Assembly (NCBI RefSeq): GCF_050433445.1
Contig: NZ_JBNPXF010000011.1
Span: 1-64,000, forward strand
Reading direction: 5' to 3'
Origin: Kroppenstedtia sanguinis
GTDB lineage: Bacteria > Bacillota > Bacilli > Thermoactinomycetales > DSM-45169
DNA: 64,000 nucleotides
In this document: positions 1 to 7,077 of the stretch, piece after piece
Layout: each line of letters opens with the position of its first letter
Position numbering within the stretch: position 1 is the first letter of the stretch
Position numbers and translations under genes: made by a program
The notes under the pieces: model-generated
The model's database searches: none
What the model saw: only the letters and a program-made list of their open reading frames with translations
Told to the model about the DNA's origin: nothing

Positions 1-41
1 TTTCGCCATAAGAAAATCCCCTCCGGCAGTTCAGTGCTTTT

Positions 42-67
42 GTCCATCTTACCAGATGGACTTTTTT
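42..67 (+). terminator. Rho-independent terminator-like hairpin
   Basis: Arms GTCCATCT and AGATGGAC around a TACC loop, then TTTTTT. The shape is that of an intrinsic terminator for a plus-strand transcript entering from the left edge. Confidence 0.6.
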
Positions 68-347
68 CACTGTCTACCGTATGGGGATAATACCAGAGTA
101 ACCGGTCTTTTTATAGTGCGGGTCATGGGCGCTTTCTTGACGAATAAGGATGTACCCTGTGCTGTTGGTCAGCCATAAATGGCGTTGGAACCGTATATTG
201 TTCCTATGTTCAGAAGATAATTAGAGGATTTCCAGTACGATTTGAGCTATCAGCTCGGTGGAAAATTTCCGTCGAGTACCCTGACTTAACTTAGCAACTT
301 GTCCGGTTTTCGTAGACCATTATATTGAGCAGAAAGAGCTGTAAGTC

Positions 348-366
348 AACGTCGCATAGCGACGTT
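348..366. repeat. Perfect short inverted repeat
   Basis: AACGTCGC, ATA, GCGACGTT. It lies just beyond the 3' end of the minus-strand gene at 390. Neither side has a clean T-run, so a terminator is possible but not clear. A hairpin at the end of a mobile element is an alternative. Confidence 0.45.
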
Positions 367-389
367 ATTTGTTAAGCCAGATATCACTC

Positions 390-1349
390 TTAGCGAGTGG
401 ATATCTCTTTCATTGTTAGTTTAAAATCAATCTCTAAGTCGCTTACTATGGCTTTTAATAATTGATTTCTTGCAATTACCAATCGCCTTTTAGAATCAAC
501 AGTTGAATTATTCTGTTCTAACACTTCCGGGTTTGTAAACTCAATGTATAAATCGGAGACTCTTTTTATTTCATTAAATGTTCTATCTGGAATAAATAAG
601 CCATTCATTCGAACTTCATTTTTTAATTTCTCAAATTTATTTTCTGCCTTTTCTTTAATTTCTTCACAATCTCCTTTATCAAATATGAATATCGATGATG
701 AATCAAGCATATATTCCCGTTCCTTCAGTTCATCATCATAATATTTTATCATAATATCCAACAGTTCATCCGCCTCTTTTTTTACACATAAGGTCGCTTC
801 CAATGTTTTTTTGTATACTTCATGCCTGTACATTTGAACACGATTCTTTTTATTGATCCTTAAGTTTATAATTATAGTTATAAATCCAATTGTCATCGTT
901 ATTATTGTAGAATACTGACTCCAATTAAATGTATTCAACCAAATTTCCAATTGCCATAAACACCAAGACATTCCTTCAATAGAGTACGAAAACAAAAAAT
1001 GCAAATTTCCTATTGCTCTCGATATCAATTCCATCCAATTTATCTTTTTGCTTAAAAAAATAAGGCTCATGCATTCGGCTATTGTGATGCAGGTTATAAA
1101 AAAGAATATTATTAAGCCTAATCTCTCCCATTGTGATAAATATAAATTACTTTTTTTATGAAATCCCTTTTTAGAGATTCTCAGCGATAAGAAAGACCAG
1201 AATATCGCAATCAAAACAATAGGAAATAATAAAACCTGAATAAGTATAGAATTCCATGTTAGATCAAAATATGAAGAAACAATGATTAAACATAGAAGAA
1301 ATAGCACGCATATGATAGAATAATACAAAGAATAATACATCTTTTTCAA
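390..1349 (-). CDS. Multi-pass membrane protein, unknown function
   Basis: Not recognised. About 319 aa. The N-terminal half has around four hydrophobic segments (near residues 6-28, 35-53, 75-97 and 143-163). The C-terminal half is cytoplasmic-looking, charged and probably helical, with Glu/Lys-rich stretches. I chose the TTG at 1349 because GAGGTGG lies 7 nt upstream; the frame extends to 1391 but would then run into the divergent gene. The gene is much more AT-rich than everything right of 2 kb, which suggests recent transfer. It forms a head-to-head pair with the membrane protein at 1366. No function is proposed. Confidence 0.6.
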   Translation of the reverse strand: MKKMYYSLYYSIICVLFLLCLIIVSSYFDLTWNSILIQVLLFPIVLIAIFWSFLSLRISKKGFHKKSNLYLSQWERLGLIIFFFITCITIAECMSLIFLSKKINWMELISRAIGNLHFLFSYSIEGMSWCLWQLEIWLNTFNWSQYSTIITMTIGFITIIINLRINKKNRVQMYRHEVYKKTLEATLCVKKEADELLDIMIKYYDDELKEREYMLDSSSIFIFDKGDCEEIKEKAENKFEKLKNEVRMNGLFIPDRTFNEIKRVSDLYIEFTNPEVLEQNNSTVDSKRRLVIARNQLLKAIVSDLEIDFKLTMKEISTR

Positions 1350-1365
1350 AATAACTCCACCTCGG

Positions 1366-1920
1366 GTGATCAAAATGAAAAGATTAATCAAAATGACCTC
1401 AAATGAACTTAAAGAGCTTTTCAGGAGAGCTAAATTAGGCCCAATCTTGCTGCCACTTTATAAAGACGAAGTTTTCTTGATAACAATTTTTTATTTATTA
1501 GTTTATGTATTACACAAAAATAAGCTCTTACCCCCTGAGGTGCCTTTTGTTGTAACTTTTTTCGCCATACCTATATTAATACCTCTAACTTTATGTAGGA
1601 TTGAAATTGACCATTTGCCATTGTACCGAAAATTAAGATCAGAATTATATGGGCTGATAAAGGCTCGGGAATGGTTGCGAATAGGTCCTATATTCGTGCC
1701 TATGGGCAAGGGTATATCAGTTGTAAGCGTAATAAAAGTCATACAATGGTCTCGTTTAAAAGAAGGCCCTCTTCGGAAGTTGAAGTTATTAGAAACCCTT
1801 TGTGAAAAGGAACGAACACGAAAAAGAATCAAGATGCAAAAACAAGCCCAAGAAATGATAAATAACCTAATTAAGCATAAACACGACCAACAGGAACAGG
1901 ATATAAATTCTTCTCTTTAA
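1366..1920 (+). CDS. Small membrane protein, unknown function
   Basis: Not recognised. About 184 aa with two hydrophobic segments (near residues 40-57 and 62-82) and a long basic, probably helical C-terminus rich in Lys, Arg and Gln. The GTG at 1366 and the ATG at 1375 are both possible starts; neither has a good SD. It is divergent from the gene at 390-1349 with about 16 bp between the starts, so the two promoters must overlap the neighbouring coding regions. It shares the low G+C of its partner, unlike the rest of the window. The pair may be a two-component module of foreign origin (inference). Confidence 0.5.
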   Translation: MIKMKRLIKMTSNELKELFRRAKLGPILLPLYKDEVFLITIFYLLVYVLHKNKLLPPEVPFVVTFFAIPILIPLTLCRIEIDHLPLYRKLRSELYGLIKAREWLRIGPIFVPMGKGISVVSVIKVIQWSRLKEGPLRKLKLLETLCEKERTRKRIKMQKQAQEMINNLIKHKHDQQEQDINSSL

Positions 1921-2087
1921 TGTTGAATATAACATAGTGTTTGTCCGTACAGAAGTTATTCCCAAAACATAAGACAAAAAATGTGCCGAAACTTCGGGAT
2001 GAAAATGTATGATCCGCTGACGGGGGGTTTTTCACACCTGGTCTTTGTTTACGACCATACATACCGACTGGGAAGGAGAAAAGAGGA

Positions 2088-3230
2088 ATGCATATGGTGA
2101 TTGCACCGGATTCCTTCAAGGGTTCCATGAGCAGCCGGGAAGCGGCGGAGCGGATTCAGGCGGGTCTGGCCCAGGTGTTTCCCGATTGGGAGATGACGGT
2201 AGTTCCGATGGCCGACGGGGGGGAGGGGACGGTGGAGGCGATCTTGACGTGGACTGGGGGGAGAAAGCAGACAGCCAGTGTGAAGGATCCCCTCGGCAGG
2301 AGCATCGAGGCGGTATGGGGGTATTGTGAAAACAGAGGTCTAGCTGTGATTGAGACGGCAGCGGCTTCGGGATTGGCTCTGTTAGAGGAACCGGATCCCG
2401 CCCGAGCTTCTACTTATGGCACGGGGCAGTTATGTAAGGAAGCTTTGGACCACGGTGCGAAGGAAGTGGTGATCGGTCTCGGAGGTAGTGCCACAGTGGA
2501 TGCAGGAATCGGCTTTTTTGCCGCTCTGGGGGTTCGTTTTTACGATCAACAGAGGGAGTTGTTGGAACCGGTCGGGGGGAATTTGGGGAAGATCGCTCAT
2601 ATCGATAGATCCGGACTGGATCCCCGGTTGCAAAAAGTTAAGATCACCATTGCTTCGGATGTGACGCATCCCTTGTTGGGAACGGAGGGGGCCATCCAGG
2701 TCTTCGGTCCACAAAAAGGGATTCCACCGGAAGAACTGGACCGGTTTGAGGAGGGAATGCATCGGTTTGCGGAGTGCCTGGTGCGGGTGACTGGGAGGGA
2801 TCACCGGTGGACTCCAGGTAGCGGAGCTGCCGGGGGCTTCGGTTTTTCTCTGCTTTCGTTACTCCATGTTGAATGGAAGAGCGGACTGGAATGGATTGCC
2901 GCTTGGGGGGATCTGGAGGAGAAGATTCGACAGGCGGATTTGGTGATTACTGGGGAAGGACGGATGGATCGACAGTCCCTGTATGGCAAGGTCCCTGTGG
3001 GTATCGCTCGAATCGCCGCTCGGCACCAGGTACCCGTGGTCGCTTTTGCCGGACAGATACAAGGGGACTGGAGTGAAGCGGAAGAAACCGGAATTTCGGT
3101 CCTGCTTCCCATCACAGAGGGACCGATCTTGCTGGAGGATGCGATCCGCCAGGGGCCGGATCTCCTGGAGAGAGGGGCTGTTCGTTTGGCTCAGGTCTGG
3201 CAGTTGGGGGCACGGCGAGGGGGTGAATAG
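2088..3230 (+). CDS. glxK: Glycerate kinase (GlxK/GarK family)
   Basis: Phosphorylates D-glycerate with ATP, giving 2- or 3-phosphoglycerate, so that glycerate can enter glycolysis. The 380 aa show the family hallmarks: an N-terminal IAPDSFKGSMSS, the MADGGEGTVEA loop near residue 43, the glycine-rich IGLGGSATVDAGIGFF near residue 127, and GEGRMDRQSLYGK near residue 289. Length is normal for the family. The ATG at 2088 follows GGAAGGAG. It appears to be a single-gene unit, closed by the terminator at 3232-3270. Whether the product is 2- or 3-phosphoglycerate cannot be read from the sequence. Confidence 0.9.
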   Translation: MHMVIAPDSFKGSMSSREAAERIQAGLAQVFPDWEMTVVPMADGGEGTVEAILTWTGGRKQTASVKDPLGRSIEAVWGYCENRGLAVIETAAASGLALLEEPDPARASTYGTGQLCKEALDHGAKEVVIGLGGSATVDAGIGFFAALGVRFYDQQRELLEPVGGNLGKIAHIDRSGLDPRLQKVKITIASDVTHPLLGTEGAIQVFGPQKGIPPEELDRFEEGMHRFAECLVRVTGRDHRWTPGSGAAGGFGFSLLSLLHVEWKSGLEWIAAWGDLEEKIRQADLVITGEGRMDRQSLYGKVPVGIARIAARHQVPVVAFAGQIQGDWSEAEETGISVLLPITEGPILLEDAIRQGPDLLERGAVRLAQVWQLGARRGGE

Positions 3231-3231
3231 G

Positions 3232-3270
3232 AAAACGGCCCGAACCTCTGGGGGTTGGAGCCGTTTTATT
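3232..3270 (+). terminator. Terminator of the glycerate kinase gene
   Basis: AAAACGGC pairs with GCCGTTTT, and an inner AACC pairs with GGTT. It begins 2 nt after the stop codon. The T-run is part of the distal arm. Confidence 0.85.
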
Positions 3271-3279
3271 GTGAAAAGG

Positions 3280-3483
3280 CAGGCGTGAGTCATCCCTAAT
3301 TTCAAATTGTAGTGCCTATGGCGCATCCCTAATTTCAAATTGTAGTGCCCGTGATACAAAGGTCGCTTTGCACCCATAGGGCACAAGTCTCGCCAGGGTC
3401 GCTTCCGCTCCTAGGTCTCACTATGGCTGCACAAAACACCCTTCCGCTGCCTATTTTCTGGTTAATCAACAGCCCTGGTGATG
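3280..3483 (+). mobile_element. MITE-like element, copy A (subfamily I)
   Basis: Begins CAGGCGTGAGTCATCC and ends GGTTAATCAACAGCCCTG plus six extra bases. It is flanked by the identical 9-mer GTGAAAAGG (3271-3279 and 3484-3492). It contains an exact 26-bp unit twice (3291-3316 and 3324-3349) and the shared core (about 3361-3420) found in the other copies. The arms GTGCCTATGG (3312-3321) and CCCATAGGGCAC (3373-3384) can pair. It has no coding capacity. Confidence 0.75.
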
Positions 3484-3548
3484 GTGAAAAGGTTTTATCC
3501 AGGTGTGTCTTTGGCTCATCAGAATTTGGAACCCTCTACTAACCCACC

Positions 3549-4196
3549 CTACGCTCGGGCCAAGAAGAGATAGTCTGGGGAGCCGCTGAAATGGGGAAGG
3601 GTCATCCTCTCCACCTGGAAGAAAGACTCCAGTCGATTCTTAAATGCTTCCGCAGGGGAGGCACTCCAAAAGGTTATGATGCCGTCGGGGGCCAGTAGCC
3701 GCTTCAAGTTCTGAAGCCCTTCCACCGTATACAGCCCTTGGTTGGAGTCCACCACGGTCCAATCCGGACCGTTGTCAATATCGAGGCCGATAACATCAAA
3801 GCGTTCCTCCGCTTGGCGGATCCATTCTACCAGGTCCGCCTCGATCAGACGCGTCCGGGGATCTTCCAATGCATGGCAGGAGTGTTTGTAGAAGTATTCC
3901 TGATACCAACGGATGATCAGCGGTTCGATCTCCACCACTGTCACTTGTTCCACCTGGGGCTCGAGGAGGGCTTCAGCCAAAGAGAAGCCGACCCCCAGTC
4001 CGCCGATCAACACCCTGCGCGGTGAGGAATGGTTCTGCAGGGCTGAGCGGATCAGCTCCCGTTCCGAGTCTCCGTTGTAAGTAGCCATGAGAAATGTCCC
4101 GTTGCTGATCAATTCAAGATGATGCCCCCGGCGTTGAAGTTGCAATTCGCCCCGCGGGGTCTGCTGTCGTTCGATCACTTCCGGTAGCTCAGTCAA
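3549..4196 (-). CDS. Spermidine-synthase-like SAM-dependent protein
   Basis: 215 aa with a Rossmann methyltransferase fold of the spermidine synthase type: VLIGGLGVGFSLAEALL (SAM or decarboxylated-SAM loop, near residues 62-78), VVEIEPLI with an acidic residue after strand 2, and a later DVIGLDIDNGPDW in place of the usual catalytic DxxD region. It is shorter than SpeE (about 280 aa) because the N-terminal beta-hairpin domain is reduced. True aminopropyltransferase activity is therefore uncertain, and a methyltransferase role is possible. The start is TTG at 4196, with GAAGGGAGA 7 nt upstream. It stands alone between two mobile-element copies. Confidence 0.65.
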   Translation of the reverse strand: MTELPEVIERQQTPRGELQLQRRGHHLELISNGTFLMATYNGDSERELIRSALQNHSSPRRVLIGGLGVGFSLAEALLEPQVEQVTVVEIEPLIIRWYQEYFYKHSCHALEDPRTRLIEADLVEWIRQAEERFDVIGLDIDNGPDWTVVDSNQGLYTVEGLQNLKRLLAPDGIITFWSASPAEAFKNRLESFFQVERMTLPHFSGSPDYLFLARA

Positions 4197-4238
4197 TAAT
4201 ATTTCTCCCTTCTTTCATTCTGCAAAATAGGGATTCAT

Positions 4239-4432
4239 GCAGGTGTGTGGATGATCCCTGTTTTAGGCAGGAAATAGGGTTGGGATGTTGTAACGATGAA
4301 GAGCCTTTACGCTCTTTGCAAGAGATCGGAGCCGTCCCACCATCCCCGTCTCTAGAAGCATATTTGACGATGTGGGGAAGAGAAAGAGACTGTTGCTTCT
4401 ATCACCCATTTATCAGTTAGGAAACAGCCTTG
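4239..4432 (+). mobile_element. MITE-like element, copy F (core-less)
   Basis: Both ends are degenerate versions of the family termini (GCAGGTGTGTGGATGATCC on the left, CAGTTAGGAAACAGCCTTG on the right). The flanks carry near-identical GGATTCAT and AGATTCAT. The conserved stretch CTCTTTGCAAGAGATCGGAG is present. Relative to copies C, D and E it lacks about 70 bp of core between the short direct repeats CTTT(A/G)C and CTTTGC. Confidence 0.6.
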
Positions 4433-4560
4433 AGATTCATAATCTGCCAAATCCTTTTTGGAGTGGACGGAGGAGGGGTGGGTTTCCCATGGAGCGTCTT
4501 TGACTGTGGAATGTGAAACCCTATCCCGACCGTCTGCAATGCAGGGTATGCACAACGCCT

Positions 4561-6120
4561 CTAGAATGAGGCTTCTTGCCGCCAGTGTTCCACATCCCAT
4601 ACTTGATCGGCCCAGCCTTCATGGAAATCGGATTCGTGAGATACGAGGAGAACGGTGCCGGGGTAAGTTCGCAGAGCTTCCCGTAGCACCTCTTTGGCAG
4701 CGGCGTCCAGATGGTTGGTAGGCTCATCCAGCACCAGCCAATTGGCCGGGGTGAGCATTAGCTTGCAGAGACGGACCCGGCTTTGTTCTCCTCCGCTCAA
4801 GGAGGCGAGGGGCTGGATGAGATGTTCCCCCCGGATTCCGCAACGGGCCAGCGCTTGGCGGATTTCTTTGCGGGTTTGATTCGGGAAAGCGGCCCAAACC
4901 TCATCCATCGCGGTATGGAGAGGTGGGGCATGCTCTTCCTGGACAAAGAAAGCGGGTTGGACCCGGTCTCCCAACCGGATTTGTCCGGATAGAGGATGTA
5001 TTTGCCCAAGCAGCGTGCGCAGGGTGGTCGTTTTGCCCACACCGTTGCGGCCGACCAGGGCCACCTTTTCGCCACGCTTGATTTGCAAATCGACGGCGGT
5101 ATATAAGGGCTTGCTGTATCCGACGGACAATCCTTTCGCTTCCACCACCGTCGTCACCGGCTCGATGGCGACGGAAAAGGAAAACTTAGGCGGAGGGGAG
5201 GAGTGTGGCGGATCAATCCGTTCCATCCGTTCCAGCCGCTTTTCCCGACTTTTCGCTTGCCGGGCTGTAGATGCCCGGGCTTTGTTGCGCCGGATGTAAT
5301 CCTCCAACCGCTTGACTTCCTCTTGCTGTCGCTGGTATGCCTGATGCACCTGCTGTTTCCGGAGTTCATAGGCGGCCAGAAACTGTGTGTAATCTCCGGG
5401 GTAGCGGGTGATTTGACGATGTTCCAGATGAAAGATAATCTCTGCAGTCCGGTTCATAAATTCCTGGTCATGAGAAATGAGTAGAAATGCCCCCGGAGAG
5501 TTCTTCAGGGTCTCAGCAAGCCAGTCAATATGAGCCGGATCCAGGTAATTGGTCGGCTCATCTAACAGTAACAAGTCGGGTTGTTGCAACAGTAATTTGG
5601 CGAGGAGCAATTTGGTCCGTTGTCCCCCGGATAACCGGCTGACGTCGGTTTCCAACCCGAGGGAGGTCAGCCCCAGACCGGCGGCGGTCTCTTCCACCCG
5701 GGAGTCGATCGTGTAAAAATCTCCTTGTTCCATCTGTTCCAATAGCTGGGTGTACCGTTTGCACAGTCGGTCCAACTCTTCTCCTGCGGCTTGCCCCATC
5801 TGATGTGTGACCTTCTCCAACTCTGTCTCGGCTTTGTAAAGGTCGGCAAAAGCGGTCTGTAGAAAAGAGCGGATGCTTGCGCCTGGTTTCAGATGCAAAT
5901 GTTGATCCAAGATCCCCACACGCATTCGCGGGAGACGGTGGATCCGGCCTTCGTCTGGCAACAAGGTTCCCGCCAGAATCTGCAAAAAGGTGGTTTTTCC
6001 CACTCCGTTGGGTCCCACCAGCCCGGCATGCTCCCCTGGCAGCAACCGGAATCCCACCCCGTCGAGAAGGGTCCGGTCCCCAAAGCGGTGGGTGAGGTTT
6101 TCCACGTGAATTAAGCTCAT
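4561..6120 (-). CDS. ABC-F family ATPase (ribosome-acting)
   Basis: 519 aa with two ABC cassettes and no membrane segments, as in ABC-F proteins that bind the ribosomal E site. Cassette 1 has GPNGVGKTT near residue 36, LSGGQ near 163 and LLLLDEPTNYLD near 182. A charged linker of about 80 residues follows. Cassette 2 has GRNGVGKTT near 361, LSGGEQSR and LVLDEPTNHLD. SD AAGGAGG precedes the ATG. The 5' leader holds a 12-codon peptide and an intrinsic terminator, the arrangement seen upstream of inducible antibiotic-resistance ABC-F genes such as vmlR. That makes drug protection more likely than a housekeeping role, but the substrate class cannot be read from the sequence. Confidence 0.85.
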   Translation of the reverse strand: MSLIHVENLTHRFGDRTLLDGVGFRLLPGEHAGLVGPNGVGKTTFLQILAGTLLPDEGRIHRLPRMRVGILDQHLHLKPGASIRSFLQTAFADLYKAETELEKVTHQMGQAAGEELDRLCKRYTQLLEQMEQGDFYTIDSRVEETAAGLGLTSLGLETDVSRLSGGQRTKLLLAKLLLQQPDLLLLDEPTNYLDPAHIDWLAETLKNSPGAFLLISHDQEFMNRTAEIIFHLEHRQITRYPGDYTQFLAAYELRKQQVHQAYQRQQEEVKRLEDYIRRNKARASTARQAKSREKRLERMERIDPPHSSPPPKFSFSVAIEPVTTVVEAKGLSVGYSKPLYTAVDLQIKRGEKVALVGRNGVGKTTTLRTLLGQIHPLSGQIRLGDRVQPAFFVQEEHAPPLHTAMDEVWAAFPNQTRKEIRQALARCGIRGEHLIQPLASLSGGEQSRVRLCKLMLTPANWLVLDEPTNHLDAAAKEVLREALRTYPGTVLLVSHESDFHEGWADQVWDVEHWRQEASF

Positions 6121-6185
6121 CTTTGTTCCTCCTTGTAAACCAGCTCACCGGCCGAACCATCTGCCCAAGGTGCAGACTCCCTCCA

Positions 6186-6217
6186 TATAAAAAAGGATCG
6201 CGAATCGTCGCGATCCC
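6186..6217 (-). terminator. Attenuator terminator in the ABC-F leader
   Basis: On the minus strand GGATCGCGA and TCGCGATCC form a perfect 9-bp stem around CGAT, followed by TTTTTTATATGG. It lies 66 nt upstream of the ABC-F start. No minus-strand gene precedes it except the short leader peptide, so it most likely controls read-through into the ABC-F gene. Confidence 0.8.
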
Positions 6218-6304
6218 TTCATGCTCCGGGATGGTGCCGGATGGGTTTGCGACGCTCTGCAAATGGTTGGCCGTATACCTGAAAATGGGCAGACTGCTCC
6301 CGTA

Positions 6305-6343
6305 TTAGCCAAAAACCCTTTGCAGAACGGTGGACAAACGCAT
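6305..6343 (-). CDS. Leader peptide MRLSTVLQRVFG
   Basis: A 12-codon frame (ATG at 6343, TAA at 6307-6305) preceded on the minus strand by AGGAGG 12 nt upstream and AGGAG 5 nt upstream. It lies between a recognisable promoter (6380-6409) and the intrinsic terminator at 6186-6217, ahead of the ABC-F gene. The geometry fits ribosome-mediated attenuation: a ribosome stalled by an antibiotic on this peptide would change the RNA fold and prevent termination. The role is inferred from position; no conserved peptide sequence is claimed. Confidence 0.6.
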   Translation of the reverse strand: MRLSTVLQRVFG

Positions 6344-6379
6344 CAGACTCCTATCCCTCCTTCTTCTTTTACTTTTAAC

Positions 6380-6409
6380 AGTGTATCACATCCTTTCTCC
6401 TCTATACAA
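6380..6409 (-). promoter_or_regulatory. Probable sigma-A promoter of the ABC-F transcript
   Basis: Minus strand TTGTAT (6409-6404), 18 nt, TACACT (6385-6380). It is placed so that the transcript includes the leader peptide and the attenuator. Confidence 0.55.
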
Positions 6410-6611
6410 AAATGACCTTCAGTCCCAAGCAGCCCCTGGGATGTTTGCTCTCACTCGGCGGTCTCCCTGCAAATCCAGACCGGAGTGGACAGAGCCATTT
6501 CAGTTCTCTTATAGTGAAGTAAAAGATCTAGCCAACGGATGCGCCAATTCAGGTACCGTGAGTATGGAGAGGCGAATGCCGACTGTACGCATCCTTGGAG
6601 AGGGGTTTTTA

Positions 6612-7025
6612 CAGGCGTGTTGATCAGCCATATTTTGGGTGGGGAGATCGTGTTCACCCACGCGACCGTTGCCATCCGGCAAGGAAGTGAAAACTGGCCG
6701 CTCCAAATCTGACCATCGGGCAGGGGCAAAGCCTTACGGAAGCAACACAGGGAAGAGGTTGCCCCTAAACGCCCTCCCTCCAGATTCTCCGCTGGGTAGG
6801 ATGGCAACCCTTATTCTAGAGCTTCAGCTCCTTTAGATTGTAGTGCCTGTGGTGCTACCTTTATTCCAGGGCTTCAGCCCATCGAGATTGTAGTGCCTGT
6901 GGCGCAAAGGTCGCTTTGCACCCACAGGGCACAAGTCTCGCCAGGGTCGCTTCCGCTCCCAGGTCTCGCTTTGGCAGCACACGACTCCCTTCCGCCGCCC
7001 ATTTTCTGGTTAATCAACAGCCCTG
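6612..7025 (+). mobile_element. MITE-like element, copy B (subfamily I, long form)
   Basis: Left end CAGGCGTGTTGATCAGCCAT, right end GGTTAATCAACAGCCCTG. Flanked by identical GGGTTTTTA (6603-6611 and 7026-7034). At about 414 bp it is the longest copy. It contains inverted pairs GTTGCCATCC (6668-6677) with GGATGGCAAC (6799-6808), and AGGGGCAA (6722-6729) with TTGCCCCT (6759-6766). A hairpin with arms 6893-6909 and 6914-6932 includes the shared core. It ends about 50 bp before cbiA and has no convincing coding frame. Confidence 0.75.
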
Positions 7026-7077
7026 GGGTTTTTATTTTATCGGGAAACCCGGCGTTTCCCGTTGAGGGGGGAGAAAG

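Larger units (their letters stand above)
1..389. other. Gene-free left edge with two hairpins
   Basis: No reading frame of useful length is present on either strand. The stretch holds a perfect 8-bp hairpin followed by six T (42-67), a short inverted repeat around 242-256, and a perfect 8-bp hairpin with a 3-nt loop (348-366). It may be the non-coding end of an element whose coding part lies to the left of the window, or a leader or terminator region. Its function is not recognised. Confidence 0.5.

Noticed and set aside
2045..2329. Plus-strand frame of 94 codons overlapping the glycerate kinase start
   Set aside because: Gly/Asp-rich shadow frame in another phase of a confident gene.
3291..3349. 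Two identical 26-bp units as a mini CRISPR array
   Set aside because: Only two units with a 7-bp gap, no spacers of proper length and no cas genes. They belong to mobile copy A.
7041..7061. CGGGAAAC/GTTTCCCG hairpin before cbiA as a terminator or riboswitch
   Set aside because: No T-run follows on either strand and no cobalamin riboswitch elements (such as GCCACTG) are near. It is probably an incidental hairpin.
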